64,000 nucleotides of DNA, taken from contig NC_079875.1 of assembly GCF_029227915.1 (NCBI RefSeq), forward strand, positions 14,877,001 through 14,941,000. Direction: 5' to 3'. The notes under the pieces were generated by a model. It ran no database searches. It saw nothing but the letters and a program-made list of their open reading frames with translations, and was not told the DNA's origin. This DNA is from Hydractinia symbiolongicarpus. Lineage: Eukaryota > Cnidaria > Hydrozoa > Anthoathecata > Hydractiniidae. The position numbers and the translations under genes were made by a program. Below, piece after piece: positions 37,776 through 50,000 of the stretch; position 1 is the stretch's first letter; each line of letters opens with the position of its first letter.

Positions 37776-39636
37776 GCGTTTTTCAAACGCTGCGGTAAAT
37801 AACTTTCAGTGAATGTTTATTTATATAAAAGACAGGTACAGGTTGATTTTAGACATGGTATGAATTTTATTTTGTGAGTTTTGGACCCCTATTTTTTAAA
37901 ATTTGGGCAAATTTTGTACCCTAAAACTCAAATGTGCATAAATAGAAACCAATTAGTATTTTTGTTTTGAATTTTAATCAGTACCTGTCTTTTCATAATG
38001 TGAATGAGTAGTAAAAATTGGAAGATGTCTTTTATTTTTCTTGAATTATTGACTGCAGCGTATATAGTACTTTTTCGGTCCGGATGGACAAAAAAAAAAC
38101 ACGATCTAAATTAAATTTTGTATTTTTGATTTTCTCATTGTGTTTTACACAAGTAATGGTATACTCAGTCAAAATATGAAGACACACAGGGCAGAAGATT
38201 TTAGCATCACAGGTATAGGAACCACCTTAACGTTTACTTCTTTTCTTATTAGCATAATCTTGACCCTTTAAGTAATAACTGCAAGATGAATTTCCATTTA
38301 ATAACCCCTCCTTTGTGAACTTTTTATGGTGTTTTCTTGTAACAGTAATTTCTTGGATTTAACTGATTGACTGGCTGAATGACTGACTGAGCCTCGTTTT
38401 TGTTATCGATTAAACGTACATCGAACAAAAATAATTGACAAAAAAAGAAGAAAACCATACTGAATATGATAGTGAAAATAAATGTTGATTTTTTGTCACA
38501 TCGTAATCGGCACATATTTTAATATCCAACTGGGCTTCTGCACTTTTAGTAATTTTCTCAGCAACATTACATGAATCTATTTGTTCCACTTAAACCACGG
38601 TCATAATTGCAAGTGAAATGCGCACATCTTTGACCAATCTCACAATAAAATGTCTTAAAACTATTTTGTCATGTCACTTTTTTTCTGATGCTTTTTAAAA
38701 GATTTGGGTTTACTTAAAGCCACTTAATAAGAAAAACAGCTAGAGATAAATTTTTCTTCCTATCATAAAACTTTCTGCACAGACAACACTGTACTGTGTC
38801 GCGAGAAAACATTAGAAACTTCTAAATTTAGTGAAATGTACCTTTATCATGACTCCAATGTGCAGAAAATGGCCTTACCACCGCAGCCACTGCAAAAAGT
38901 TAACCGGTAAATCACACTACTCTGCATGTATGACAAACAATAAGTGTAAACTCTTTTAGATCGAGCAGTCATATATTTAAAATAACACAATATTTACAAA
39001 AAACAACAACATGAAACAGTTTATGTTACTCAAATAACCTGATTAGACGAGAATAAACGGTTACGAAAATAAATTTTCTTTAGGGTACCTCTGATTTGAT
39101 TGTGTGGCTGTGTTAGTTCGCAAAAGCATTTACAAAACGCATGCAAAGTTTAGAACCTGAACAGGAAACTTATCATTCAAAAAGACTTGGGACAGATGAA
39201 AACAAGAGTCCTGGCAGGATATAGGTGCTATACAATTATGTCCACTAAATTATAGAATATAAATTCAGTGAGCTTCAACAGACATTTGCATAGTGAAAAA
39301 CAATTCCTGTTTATTTCATAAAATTCGCTGTGTGAATCTTCAACTTTTCTACCTTACATCTCATTTTTAGAAAGGGAAAAAAAGAAAAGAAAGACATTAG
39401 AAAATTGATGGAAACCCAAATTACTTACTTCTAAAATTTACAAAATAAATTTGCTCGTCACTCTTAAACTATGAAACTATTTCTATGTCGTGGTTCTCAC
39501 ACGTTACCTATTTTACCCCCTGCAGCATATGCGACATATTAAAAATATATTCTAAAGGAAATTTTTTAAAGTTTTTCGGTAGTTTAAAAAAAATAATAAT
39601 TAATAGGAAACAGAACAAAGAAGAAAACGAGTGCGA
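37776..39636. other. Spacer downstream of the UBE2Q gene
   Basis: No exon recognised on either strand. TTTATT at 39310-39315 (AATAAA on the minus strand) lies about 320 bases past the UBE2Q stop and is a possible polyadenylation signal. The rest is AT-rich and unremarkable. Confidence 0.4.
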
Positions 39637-42600
39637 TCAGCCTTCATCTTTTGGTGGTGTAAACCAACCTGAAATCAATGTAAGGTTGTTTTTTACATAA
39701 GCAATTTTACTCTATCCAAAACTTACGATGTTGAAAATAAAAATGACATACCACTTTTTTCGTGTATTTGAACGAGTGTTTTGTACGCCGATTGAGCTTT
39801 CGTCCAAGAATATACATGATTAACCTGAAATAAGATGAGAAAGTTAATTTTAATTATTTTAAATGAGCTTCTCAGAAAACGAGCTTTTGATATGAGTGTG
39901 TCGACACCGCTTGACGACGAAGACTGGTAGTACTTTCTTTCCACCAGATGTTATGTTATACCTTGGTTGTGCCAGCGAAATCAACCCTTGCTTTCCCTTT
40001 CACCAGGGTAGCTGACAACTGCATGATGACAGCCTCGACACTGTAAGCACTGCTCCATCCCTGAGGTGTTAGCAACTCCATACAGATGGCACCACCACTT
40101 AAAACGTATCTATGAGAAGGAGAGTCAAAACACACTTTAAACGGGATCGCTAAAAGTGAAAACTGTAAGTAGACTTCTCTTTTTTATGACATCCGGCAAG
40201 ATGAGAATATATTAAAAAGCATCCAAAAAGTACTAGAAATAACAAGATAAATTACGCCAGAAACCTACCCGCCAAATATAACAGGGTAGCAGATACGAAT
40301 AAAAGGTGGTTGCATTGGAAAGCGATCCTAAAAAAATTTACAAGATCTTTTTGTTTTGTTTTGTGACCCACTTTCTTGATGTCAGTAGCAGGCAAAGTGT
40401 ATTACTAAACAAATTGTTATCAAGCATTAGCAACAAAAGTAAGCGTTGGATACAGAAAAAGCTCTTTTCGTCTAAAAAATACTTTACTTAGAGAAGAGAA
40501 TCCTCTGCGTCATAATAACCTGACTGAATTAAAAAGTATATTTAGTTATTTTTTCACTACCTGTTGGTAGTGATGATGAGAGTGGTTAAGGGCCTTTTTA
40601 TATGAGAACCGGGAGACTCGCCCATCGAGTTTCCCGGTAGAGCGGGCCAATATCAACTCGGGTTTATATGTAAATTTGTCATTTCCCATCCCGGGTTTAT
40701 ATGAAGAAAAATTAGCGGGAAACTAAAAGTGGCGGGGTGAATATGTAAGCAAATATGGCTTCCAAGAACAGAAAAAAGAAGATAGCGATACTGTTGATGC
40801 TTGAAACAACTGTGTTATCACTATTAATTATTTCTCAAATTTTTTGAAAATTACCATCATTTCTGACCAATTTAAATATTATTCATTAACATCTCCCACA
40901 CGCTTGAAACAGGATTAAAAGTTAATCTTAGATCATTCTCAATTGTAATTTTAGTGAAACCTGGTGTTTTCAGCATGTTTCATGGTTTTGTTGTCTTTTA
41001 TTACAAATACACTATGATACAAAAACAAATATGTCCATTGATATGCCTTAATAGTGATAATTATTTACTCCTCTATGGTTACATAAACTTTTTCCGTACT
41101 TTGCCACCGGGTTTTTCTGTTTACATGAACAAATATCCATCCCGTTTGACCGGGATCCCGGGTCACTTGCCCGGGATCTCGGTTGACCGAGTTTCCCGTT
41201 GTAACCGGGGCGAGATGAATATGCACCATATAAACACGATTTCAATTTTCAGCGTTCTTCCGCAAATATCTGAGATCTCGGTCATGCGGGAAATCTCGGT
41301 GGACCGAGTTTCCCGGTCTCATATAAAAAGGCTTGGATTTCATGTTAATACTTGAGTGTAGTGAAGTCGAAGATTGACAAAAATTAAAGAATTATGTTTT
41401 TTTTCATGCTAACAATATTGCGTACAAAGTCATGCAGTTTTTAGGTATACATACATACATATGTATATATAGTTAAATAGGATGTGGCACATGTGTAAAA
41501 CAAATAAAATATATCACTTACAGTAAAAGTTATATTAAGACATATGTGGTCTGTTTTAGAATCTTTTTTATAAAGTGTTTGAAGGTCTTTGTATAAACTG
41601 CTTTCTTTATCAAACCTAAATGCAGAATTAATAATTATAGAAGTTATAAATGCGTAGTCCCATGTGACACACATTGTTCCATTTTATGAATCACATTCTG
41701 TTGTCTACGCTTCACATTGCTTAGTAAATTGGACTCCTTTCACACACCTACTTATCAAACTTGCAGTGTGGCCTTGCATTACATGAGAGTTTAAAATGTG
41801 TGAAAACAAAACTCACCCTCTCAGTTTCACATACCAATCATATAAATTACTGTCTTCTTTTAATTCTATCGTATACAGTTCTGCAAAATGGATAAGGTAA
41901 ATATAAACTGAAACATGTTTAAACACATTTTGTCCACGGTTGTTACAATGAAAAACACACAGTAAAACTCCCCAATCTAAAGTGCAAATCTCAAACCTGA
42001 GTTTCCTAAGTTTCGCCTGATGACCCAAAGGGAAAAAGTTAATGTACTGGAAAAAAAATTTGTAGAAATACTCATCTTGAAAAAAAAGGAGGCACCTACT
42101 TGCTTTAAAATTTTCTGATGCGTATATATTTTTTAACTCTTTCATCAACCTATCTGTCGCTTGTACTGATCCACTCACTCGACCCTGTGAAAATAATCAA
42201 ACACATGAAACACAAACATCACAAACATCCAACACAAATCTATGCTTTGATCGTATTGTAGTACCGTTAAATATTCCTGTCTCTGGGTAACGCGTAGTTT
42301 CTGCAACTGTGTGAAATTATCGCTTCCAATTTCTTCTTTTTCTTTGCGTTCTTCACTAAAAGTAATTATCTTTTACATTTCAAGCACCTTATATATGCAC
42401 ACGGTAATGTTGACAACAAACGAAAAAGAACAGCTAACCTAGTTGGCTCCTCATCAAAATTCAAATGGTCATCAATGTAAAAGTCATCTTGTTCCTGTAG
42501 GTCAATTTGAAAGTGAAAACTCAAACAAATGAGCAGTGGAAGTAAAATAAACTAAATTTATTGCTCAAATTATCCTGAGGTCACAAAGAAGGATTATGCA

Positions 42601-45122
42601 TGTTTACTATAACATAGGATCAAAACTTTTTAAAGAGTTTTATACAAATTTAAATTGTGTTAGGGTAATCAGCAATTGTAGAGGGGTATTCCGTATCCCC
42701 TCCCGCCTTCTAAGGAAAAAAAGCCCTTCCCTCTAAGTTATTGCAGAAGATTAAGAAGGTAAGAAGGGCTTTTTTACAGTGCAATGTTGGTAAAGAAAGA
42801 TTCCAGCTTCCCATATAAAAAGGGATTTAATTTTGAGAGAAATTACAATGTAAGGTTTTTAAAAGGGAGACACAACAATGTTACTATAAAAAATCATAAT
42901 AAATAATAAAAGCTCGTTTAAAAGTCCTCTTTTTTTCATTCGTCATTACATTATTTGTTAAAATCATTTAAGTACTTGGTGAGTTTGGAAATTAAAACAT
43001 TCAAAATTTGTAATAGATTGAACCTGGTGACAAAGCATCATATACGTGGAGTGAGTTTACTGTATTTGAAAAATTTTACAGGAACTTACATCTTCAATTC
43101 CTTCATCTTCATCCATATCCACATCGACATCATCTTCTTCAACTTCTGTGGACTAAAGACAAACGCAACAAGTGAAAGACGTTAGAATTGAAACAGCAAA
43201 CAGATTTACCTTTGTTGCTTTACGAGCTGACAGCCAAAAAACCTTTTTGACTGAATGTCACAATGTAGAATTTTTTGAGATAAAATATACAAAATATAAA
43301 ATTTTCCCATATAAATAATAAGTATTAGAATAACTAATTAAAAAGGACAAAGGAGCAAACATAATTTTATTGAGTGAGACTACTTTATCTGAAAAATAAA
43401 ATCAACTGCATATAAGAAGGGTAAAATAGTTTCTGTCAAAAAGTGAGATGATGTTACTGTGAGATGGGTGCTATTGTGAGATGGTGGTACTGTGAGATGG
43501 TGGTACTGTGAGATTGTGGTACTGTGAGATGGTGGTACTGTGAGATGGTGGTACTGTGAGATGGTGGTACTGTGAGATGGTGGTACTGTGAGATGGTGGT
43601 ACTGTGAGATGGTGGTACTGTGAGATGGTGGTACTGTGAGATGATGTTACTGTGAGATGATGTTACTGTGAGATGATGTTGCTGTGAGATGGTGCTATTG
43701 TGAGCTGATACTACCGTGAGATGATGTTATTGGGAGATGATGTTACTGAATATGGAAGGCTTTTACGTGTCAACTCTTTTGCCTGTAAGATGTAAAATCC
43801 TTAGATCTTCACAGGACTTCAGTGTTGGGCAATGTTTACAGTTTATGTTGGTAAATAGATAAAAATACAAACCTCAGGAACAGCCATATTCATTATTTCA
43901 CTTGGTGTGGCTTGCTGTCTTAATTTGAACAATTCTATTGCCAGTGACTTCACCATGTTCAGTAACAAGTGTTTATCACTTTTCACAGCATTAACCTTTT
44001 CAATGATGTCAACAATGTATGACTCTTCAGATTCAGAAAACCATATTGGAGAGATAACAGGGTATTCATGCTGCAAAAGATGAAAAAAAGTCTAATTTTT
44101 TGAGGATCTCTATACTCCATCTATTATTATTATTACGAATATTTGTACAGTATATAGTTAGTGTTAAAAACACTGTTATCAACATAGGTCCTGTGTTCCA
44201 AATGCATGGGTTAACCATTATCCACTGTGGTAAAGGCACTTTCTATACATAAAGGCACTGTGGACCCAAACATGGACTTTATGATTACGAAGCAAACTCC
44301 ATAACCACTAGGCCACACACCACAATTCGGTCTCTATATTCAAAATGGTCACGTTGTTTCACTCTGTCCCTGGCAGAGTAATTCATCACTTCAGTCAAAC
44401 AAGGATTCATAAAATACTGATGCAACTGTATATTCAGAATACTTTATTATTTCTTTTAATGCTAACTTTTTTATAACTGACTCAGGGTTTACAGTTTCAC
44501 AAATTTCTTGATTTCTGTTCCAATTTCATATTGAAATGTTTCTGAACTAACTAGTCTAAAAACTAGTCTAAAAAGATTTTACAGTATTTTAGTTCTAAGA
44601 TTTTACAATTTTATTACTTGCACTGTGTCGCTCAATAAATATGTATATATTAAAAAAAATTGAAATAATTTCGACATTTTTAAATGTATACAGAACACAA
44701 AGAATAAATACTACACAATTTGCAGAAAATTTAATTTGCCTGAAAATTTTTGTGAGACAACATTGAAAAATTTCTAAATGAATGCATGACTTACTTTCAA
44801 AGGAAACTACTCATTAAATATTTTCCATCAAAATGAAGAGATGGAAGCAGTCTATCAGGGATGATCTTCAGGTAAATACAGTATTTAGAGAGTGACTATT
44901 ATAAAGTCCTTTTCTTACGTATTGTGAAATCTAGTTAAAGTTCATAACATATATATTAAAATTTGTAGTTACCGTGATATTGCATAATATAGTGTGCTTT
45001 TTAGAACTGTTGTCTGTAAAGGAGCAAGTCAAATCATCCACTGTTCCTGATATAATTCGTAAAACATCATGGGTTTTCGGAAAGACAGTCTTTAAATATG
45101 TTATCTCTGATTTGACTTTCAT
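39637..45122 (-). CDS. UBE2Q: Ubiquitin-conjugating enzyme E2 Q family (complete, 12 exons)
   Basis: Exons in order: 45122-44973, 44070-43873, 43152-43090, 42494-42439, 42355-42265, 42184-42100, 41880-41817, 41615-41522, 40327-40269, 40109-39962, 39824-39752, 39668-39637. They total 1113 nt, 371 codons, close to the ~375 residues of human UBE2Q2. An E2 accepts ubiquitin from E1 on its active Cys and passes it on with an E3. Seen: N-terminal RWD-like domain (~1-115, with LCNIT and [12 protein letters not shown]); acidic low-complexity linker (~117-150, [14 protein letters not shown]); [15 protein letters not shown] entry to the UBC fold; active-site segment [20 protein letters not shown] with Cys ~296; C terminus [15 protein letters not shown], the family signature. 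The ATG at 45122 aligns with the family start ([19 protein letters not shown]). An upstream non-coding exon cannot be excluded. Confidence 0.96.
40588..41334. mobile_element. Foldback/MITE-type element in a UBE2Q intron
   Basis: The left terminus AAGGGCCTTTTTATATGAGA is matched by the reverse complement AAGCCTTTTTATATGAGACC on the right. The similarity continues through CCGGGA(A/G)ACTCG for about 40 bp. The element is far richer in CCCGGG, TTTCCCGG and CTCGGT/ACCGAG motifs than its AT-rich surroundings, and these internal motifs also occur in both orientations. No transposase is present; target duplication unclear. Confidence 0.75.
43442..43748. repeat. 16-bp minisatellite, TGTGAGATGGTGGTAC unit
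   Basis: About 19 tandem copies. The central 10 or so are almost identical, and both edges carry variants (GATGATGTTAC, GATGGGTGCTATT). It lies in the intron of the UBE2Q gene between the exons at 43090-43152 and 43873-44070. Spacers are absent, so this is not a CRISPR-like array. Confidence 0.95.
44170..44345 (-). repeat. Probable tRNA-derived SINE fragment, second family
   Basis: On the minus strand TGTGTGGCCTAGTGGTTATG is a good tRNA-like A-box region, followed about 40 bases later by a degenerate B box (GTTTGGGTCCA). The body differs from the SINE at 2537-2886. It lies in the first UBE2Q intron. No duplication or tail was defined. Confidence 0.45.
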
Positions 45123-45379
45123 TATGATGAGGTTGGTATATATTTTTTATTTAGGCCACATATTTTATCTAAAGCAAAATAACAAAACAGAAATTATGTA
45201 TACATGTTCATGATTCCCATTTTAGCACTGCTACCACAAATAATAATAGAAACACAAAATAATATAATAATATAAACTAAGAATTCATATAAAGCTTTTA
45301 AAAACATGTAAAAACATTTTTTTAAATTTTGCTCAACATAAAAAAATGTTGCCGTGGCAACACTTTGGCATAATTCCAA

Positions 45380-46212
45380 AAAAACTTTTTGGATAATAAA
45401 GCTAAATAGCCCCCCCCCAGCACGAATAGGGTTAAGTAACACATTCAATAATTATTTCACTACCATAGCAATCAAAATAAGACAACATATCCCACGCTCT
45501 AATAAAACTTTTAAATATTTTCTTAAAAACCATTTTGCTAAATCCTTTTTCTTTTCTCCAATAAAGAAATATGAGGTAATAAAAATAATAAAATCTTTGG
45601 ATCCAAACAAGGCAACTGGACCAAATAGTATTCTAAATAAATTATTGAATATTCTCCTAATAGACATATCTAAAATCTTAATAGATATATTTAATCTCTC
45701 TTTGGAAACAGGTATTTTTCCCAATGCACTAAAATTAGTTAAAGTAGTCCCCATCTTCAAAGACAAAGGTTCTCCTTTTGAAGTCTCTAATGAATTTTAA
45801 TACGAACAAAACTTAAACAATCCTATCAGCAACCACAGCCAGTTAAAAAAAGTGAGAACAAAACTATCAACTACATGGGTATTTCTTTGAAGAGGAGCGA
45901 AAAAGTTAAATATATTGGGATAACATTTGACCAAAAAATGCAATGGAAAGAGCACATTAATGACATATATAAATGGAAAAATACTAATTAAATATTCTTA
46001 ACATAGAACCATAGCATCTTGTTTAACACCTTACACAAAAAACCTTTTAAAAACCTTTGAATTTTTTTCTTCAGGTGATGATGATTCAATACTAGCTTTT
46101 TAAGCTATTTCTCACTGTTTCCTTCATAATAACTTATTTCAGTCTATCATCTTTTGCATAATTTTGTATCATCTGGTGTTTTTGAGAAATAAACACATTT
46201 ACTTACTTACTT
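45380..46212 (+). pseudogene. Non-LTR retrotransposon fragment, internally deleted
   Basis: The open frame at 45354-45800 holds the start of a reverse transcriptase domain: LSNTFNNYFTTIA, then KIIKSLDPNKATGPNSILNK and FPNALKLVKVVPIFKDKGSP. The catalytic palm is missing. At about 45904-45990 the C-terminal RT signature resumes (KVKYIGITFDQKMQWKEHI). The fragment ends with AATAAACACATT and a short (ACTT)n tail at 46199-46212. This is a jockey/CR1-like LINE copy with a large internal deletion, inserted upstream of the UBE2Q start. Confidence 0.75.
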
Positions 46213-47800
46213 AGGGGTTGTCCACAAATTCCGTAGATATTTTAAATGAATATATACGAATTTAATTGCTTTCAATTTGTAAAAAAATCGTATATAATTC
46301 GTATAGTGTTAATTAGTTATACGATTTTTAAAAAAACTAATACGAATTTTATATGATTTTCAAACGAATTGTCATACAAATCAAATTCTCTTTTATACGA
46401 TTTTCATACAAATTGTCATACGAATTATATTCTTTTATTTATTACGCATTTCTCACGAATTGTCATACGAATTATATTCTATTTTATACAAATTTTCATA
46501 CAAATTATTAAGATTTTGCAATGTGTTCCTCCTCCTCCTCCAATTTACCCAATTAACCATTAACACCTAAAGTTAACCTCGATAAGAAACAAAAACGAAA
46601 AAACAAATGCGCAACATTTATTAAAAATAAAATGGTTTGTCTGTACAGCAATAAAAAATTTTAAATGGAAGCTTAGGTGGAGGAAATCGGAAGTAAAAGG
46701 ACTTTCTCCAAGAAAAAGATGCCTTATCACCTGGAAGAATGAAAACCATAATTTCAGCAGCGAGAAAAAGACATTGTGATGAATTTGAAGATATTAAAAA
46801 TATTAACGAATATGTAAATTCAAAATGTTGTCAAGTTAGACAATCTGAAAGAAAAAAAAATAATTTGTGGTATATAGCATTTTTCATGTGTCTTCTTTCC
46901 AATACTTTACAAAAACAAAAGGCCTTTTATCAAAAGTTTTTTTCACAATATTTCAGCATAATGAACATTTGATCTTTCACAAGCTTATAACAGCATTAAT
47001 ATTTAATTTGTTTTCGAAAACTTGGTATAGGGAAGGGTTTTCGCGTTAATTGCAAATGAAGGTTTTTGAATGTTAAAATGTTTAAAATATAATAATAAAG
47101 GTATATAACAAGGTTTTAGGATTAGCGTTTTTTTTATTTCTTAAAAATCTTCTATGTATAAATTTCTCACCTAACTTTAATTATTTTCGTTGTTGAAAAA
47201 CAACAGATTTAAAAATAGCGTGTTCAATCTTTTTGTGCATGAATTGTTTATCCTTACACAAAATAATGATTTTTGCATATTTAAAAAGGACCTGCTCATC
47301 AAAAAATATTTCTAGAAATGTTTATTGCAAACATCAGAATGAAATATAAAAAAGCTTGTTTTTTACACTGAAACAATTATTTTCCGAGTGGCGCACGTGC
47401 ATGCTTCCCAGACTGAAGTATGATAATCTTTGGTATAGGGTTTTGAAATCTTGATCTGTATGTATTTAGTAAATAGCTAAAAATATAAAACAAAACAATG
47501 TATATATATATACAATTTTTTCTTAAAAAAACATACGCATCTAATTCTAAAAACTCAAACAAATTTTTTTTTAAACACCTACAAATTTTTTTCAAGTCAT
47601 ACAAATTTAATTTAAAACTGATACGAATTTATCTCATACGAAGTTTTTTAAACTCATACAAATTTTTTTAAACTCATACGAATTTAGTTTAAAAGTCATA
47701 CAAATTTAGTTTAAAACTCATACGAATTTAGAAAAATTTCATACGAATTTAATTACTGTATGGCAAAAAGAAAATTTGTATACAGACAGCCCAAACTGTT
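46213..47800. mobile_element. Probable DNA transposon with dense ATACGAATT-type motif arrays
   Basis: Both ends of this ~1.6-kb block are packed with variants of (C)ATACGAATT and (C)ATACAAATT. They cluster at about 46250-46510 and again at about 47530-47760, more than twenty in total, with a motif-poor middle. The outer edges GGGGTTGTCCACAAATTC and (reverse complement) GGGCTGTCTGTATACAAATT are similar inverted termini. The middle includes a short open frame (46739-46972) without recognised homology. Sub-terminal motif arrays of this kind are typical of transposase-binding sites. Superfamily not assigned. Confidence 0.5.
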
Positions 47801-49038
47801 GGGGTAGATCACACATGGGGAAATTTTTGCACAGTGGGGGTTTGACATTTTAATCTATTGTTATCTTTGTGATCATTCATTAAATACCAAACAAACATAT
47901 ATTATTATGAAATTAGACAGGCTGAACAATAATTTTAAGAAAAAATTTTTATTACCACGTGTGCTTTCCTCCATGGATCCCCTTTGGTTATTCACGTCAC
48001 CAAGTTTTCGTGATATCACGTCTGCTTTTTGAGCATCAGAAAAAGGTTCATGACAATGTTTCAAGCAGCTAATAGCTCCATCTGAGACAAGTGACAAAGT
48101 ATTGCAACCATTTTAAGACTTTAGAAATAATTCCAGTGGATCTCACATTGGAAAAAAACACATTACTGAGTTAAGACGCAAATCACAAAAATAGGACGTT
48201 TTTGACAGTTTCTTTTTCGCTCTGCCCTGTGCAAATGCCCGTTTTGTTCGCAGGAATTTTTGCAAAGTTGTCTTTAGAGATGGTTTATAGTTAAAACCAT
48301 GAAGTTATGTGACGAGCGGAGTTGCCAGATCGTCGCTAGAGCTATTTGTTTAGATAATCACAGAATTTGGTCGGTTTACGCTATGCCTTTCTTGAGAAAG
48401 AGAGGGAACAGTCACTTAATAATTTACTCATCAAAAACGATGCTATATTAGTTTTCACAACCATGAATCACATCGCAACTGATTACATCTGTTCAAAATT
48501 CCTTTTGGGAAAAAACTGCCAGAAACATCAAAGAGGAGCTTCAAAAAACAGGTTCACACTTCCCTTGGTCAGACGTGACAACACGTTAGAGGGAAAACAA
48601 GAGCTGTAGCTGCCAAGTTGTCTACAACATAAAAAAGAGAGGTAAAGTGGCTTTTTAACAGCGTGTTACCTATTTTCTGCAGATGTCTCGCTGGAGGGAG
48701 GGAAGGAGGGGAGTTTGGATTAGATAAAAAAAACAAATCCACAATTTTTTAATCTGTCCAAGTAAAGGGTTACACAATTTAGAACCGCTTTTATAGTTTC
48801 ACCTTGACACAACCGGCATTGTATCGCTACCCTCGAAATTAGCGAGGCTAACAATACAAAATATAAATTACACCACCAAAATTTCCCTTTCAACAAAGTT
48901 CCCTTATGATGATTTTAATTCCAAAATCAATACCCCTTTAATGACTTGCTGGCTCATGTAACAATTTCACGGATATTTTTATTCACAGGGCGCTAATTCG
49001 AGAAAAAGCATCCCTGAAAACTTTTTTGATAACTCAAC
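47801..49038. other. Spacer, no confirmed gene
   Basis: An exon-like minus-strand stretch at about 47957-48084, encoding SDGAISCLKHCHEPFSDAQK and bounded by plausible AG and GT sites, has no recognised family. It could be an unknown exon, a UBE2Q 5' exon or chance. Nothing else is supported. Confidence 0.3.
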
Positions 49039-49298
49039 CTCGTCCCCAGGACATCTTGTATTTTTTGACATATTAGGACACGGTGTGATACGAACATGAC
49101 CCTGGTACAGGCCTGTTCACGTGACTATTTTTCAACCCAGATTCTTGGTTGTAATAAGATTTCTCTTGAGAAATCAGAGCTGTGATAAATAAGCAAATCC
49201 ACCGTGACGTAAAGAATAAACTAGGATTTAACAAGCGATAAAGAGTGATAAAGGGGGGACAAGGATTTCAGAAAGATACAAGATGCCCTGGGGACGAG
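49039..49298. mobile_element. MITE (CTCGTCCCCAGG family), best copy
   Basis: The left end CTCGTCCCCAGGACATCTTG is matched on the right by the reverse complement CTCGTCCCCAGGGCATCTTG. Terminal repeats of about 24 bp enclose 260 bp of non-coding sequence. Two more decayed copies lie at 35111-35228 and 3117-3182. Confidence 0.8.
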
Positions 49299-49500
49299 AT
49301 TGATGTTACCCGAATCTTATCATTTCGGAATGGAAATACCAAAATATTTTTTAAAACAATTTCAAGCAGATGGTATGCCTTTTAAAAAGCTAGGTTCGAA
49401 TTTTTTGATATGTTACTGATTTTCTTCCATTGAAGTTCTATTTTAGCTCCTTGCTACAACAGATCAATTTACGATCCTTTAAGGCGTTTATGTTTTACTA

Positions 49501-50000
49501 NNNNNNNNNNNNNNNNNNNNNNNNNNNNNNNNNNNNNNNNNNNNNNNNNNNNNNNNNNNNNNNNNNNNNNNNNNNNNNNNNNNNNNNNNNNNNNNNNNNN
49601 NNNNNNNNNNNNNNNNNNNNNNNNNNNNNNNNNNNNNNNNNNNNNNNNNNNNNNNNNNNNNNNNNNNNNNNNNNNNNNNNNNNNNNNNNNNNNNNNNNNN
49701 NNNNNNNNNNNNNNNNNNNNNNNNNNNNNNNNNNNNNNNNNNNNNNNNNNNNNNNNNNNNNNNNNNNNNNNNNNNNNNNNNNNNNNNNNNNNNNNNNNNN
49801 NNNNNNNNNNNNNNNNNNNNNNNNNNNNNNNNNNNNNNNNNNNNNNNNNNNNNNNNNNNNNNNNNNNNNNNNNNNNNNNNNNNNNNNNNNNNNNNNNNNN
49901 NNNNNNNNNNNNNNNNNNNNNNNNNNNNNNNNNNNNNNNNNNNNNNNNNNNNNNNNNNNNNNNNNNNNNNNNNNNNNNNNNNNNNNNNNNNNNNNNNNNN
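49501..50000. other. Assembly gap (500 N)
   Basis: Exactly 500 unknown bases, the usual placeholder length for a scaffold gap of unknown size. Any open frame across it is meaningless. Confidence 1.

Noticed and set aside
43442-43748. CRISPR-like array
   Set aside because: Units are contiguous with no unique spacers, and the sequence is an animal intron.
47957-48084. Possible extra exon upstream of UBE2Q
   Set aside because: Has an acceptor-like and a donor-like site and an open frame, but no family match. The UBE2Q start codon at 45122 already aligns with the family N terminus.
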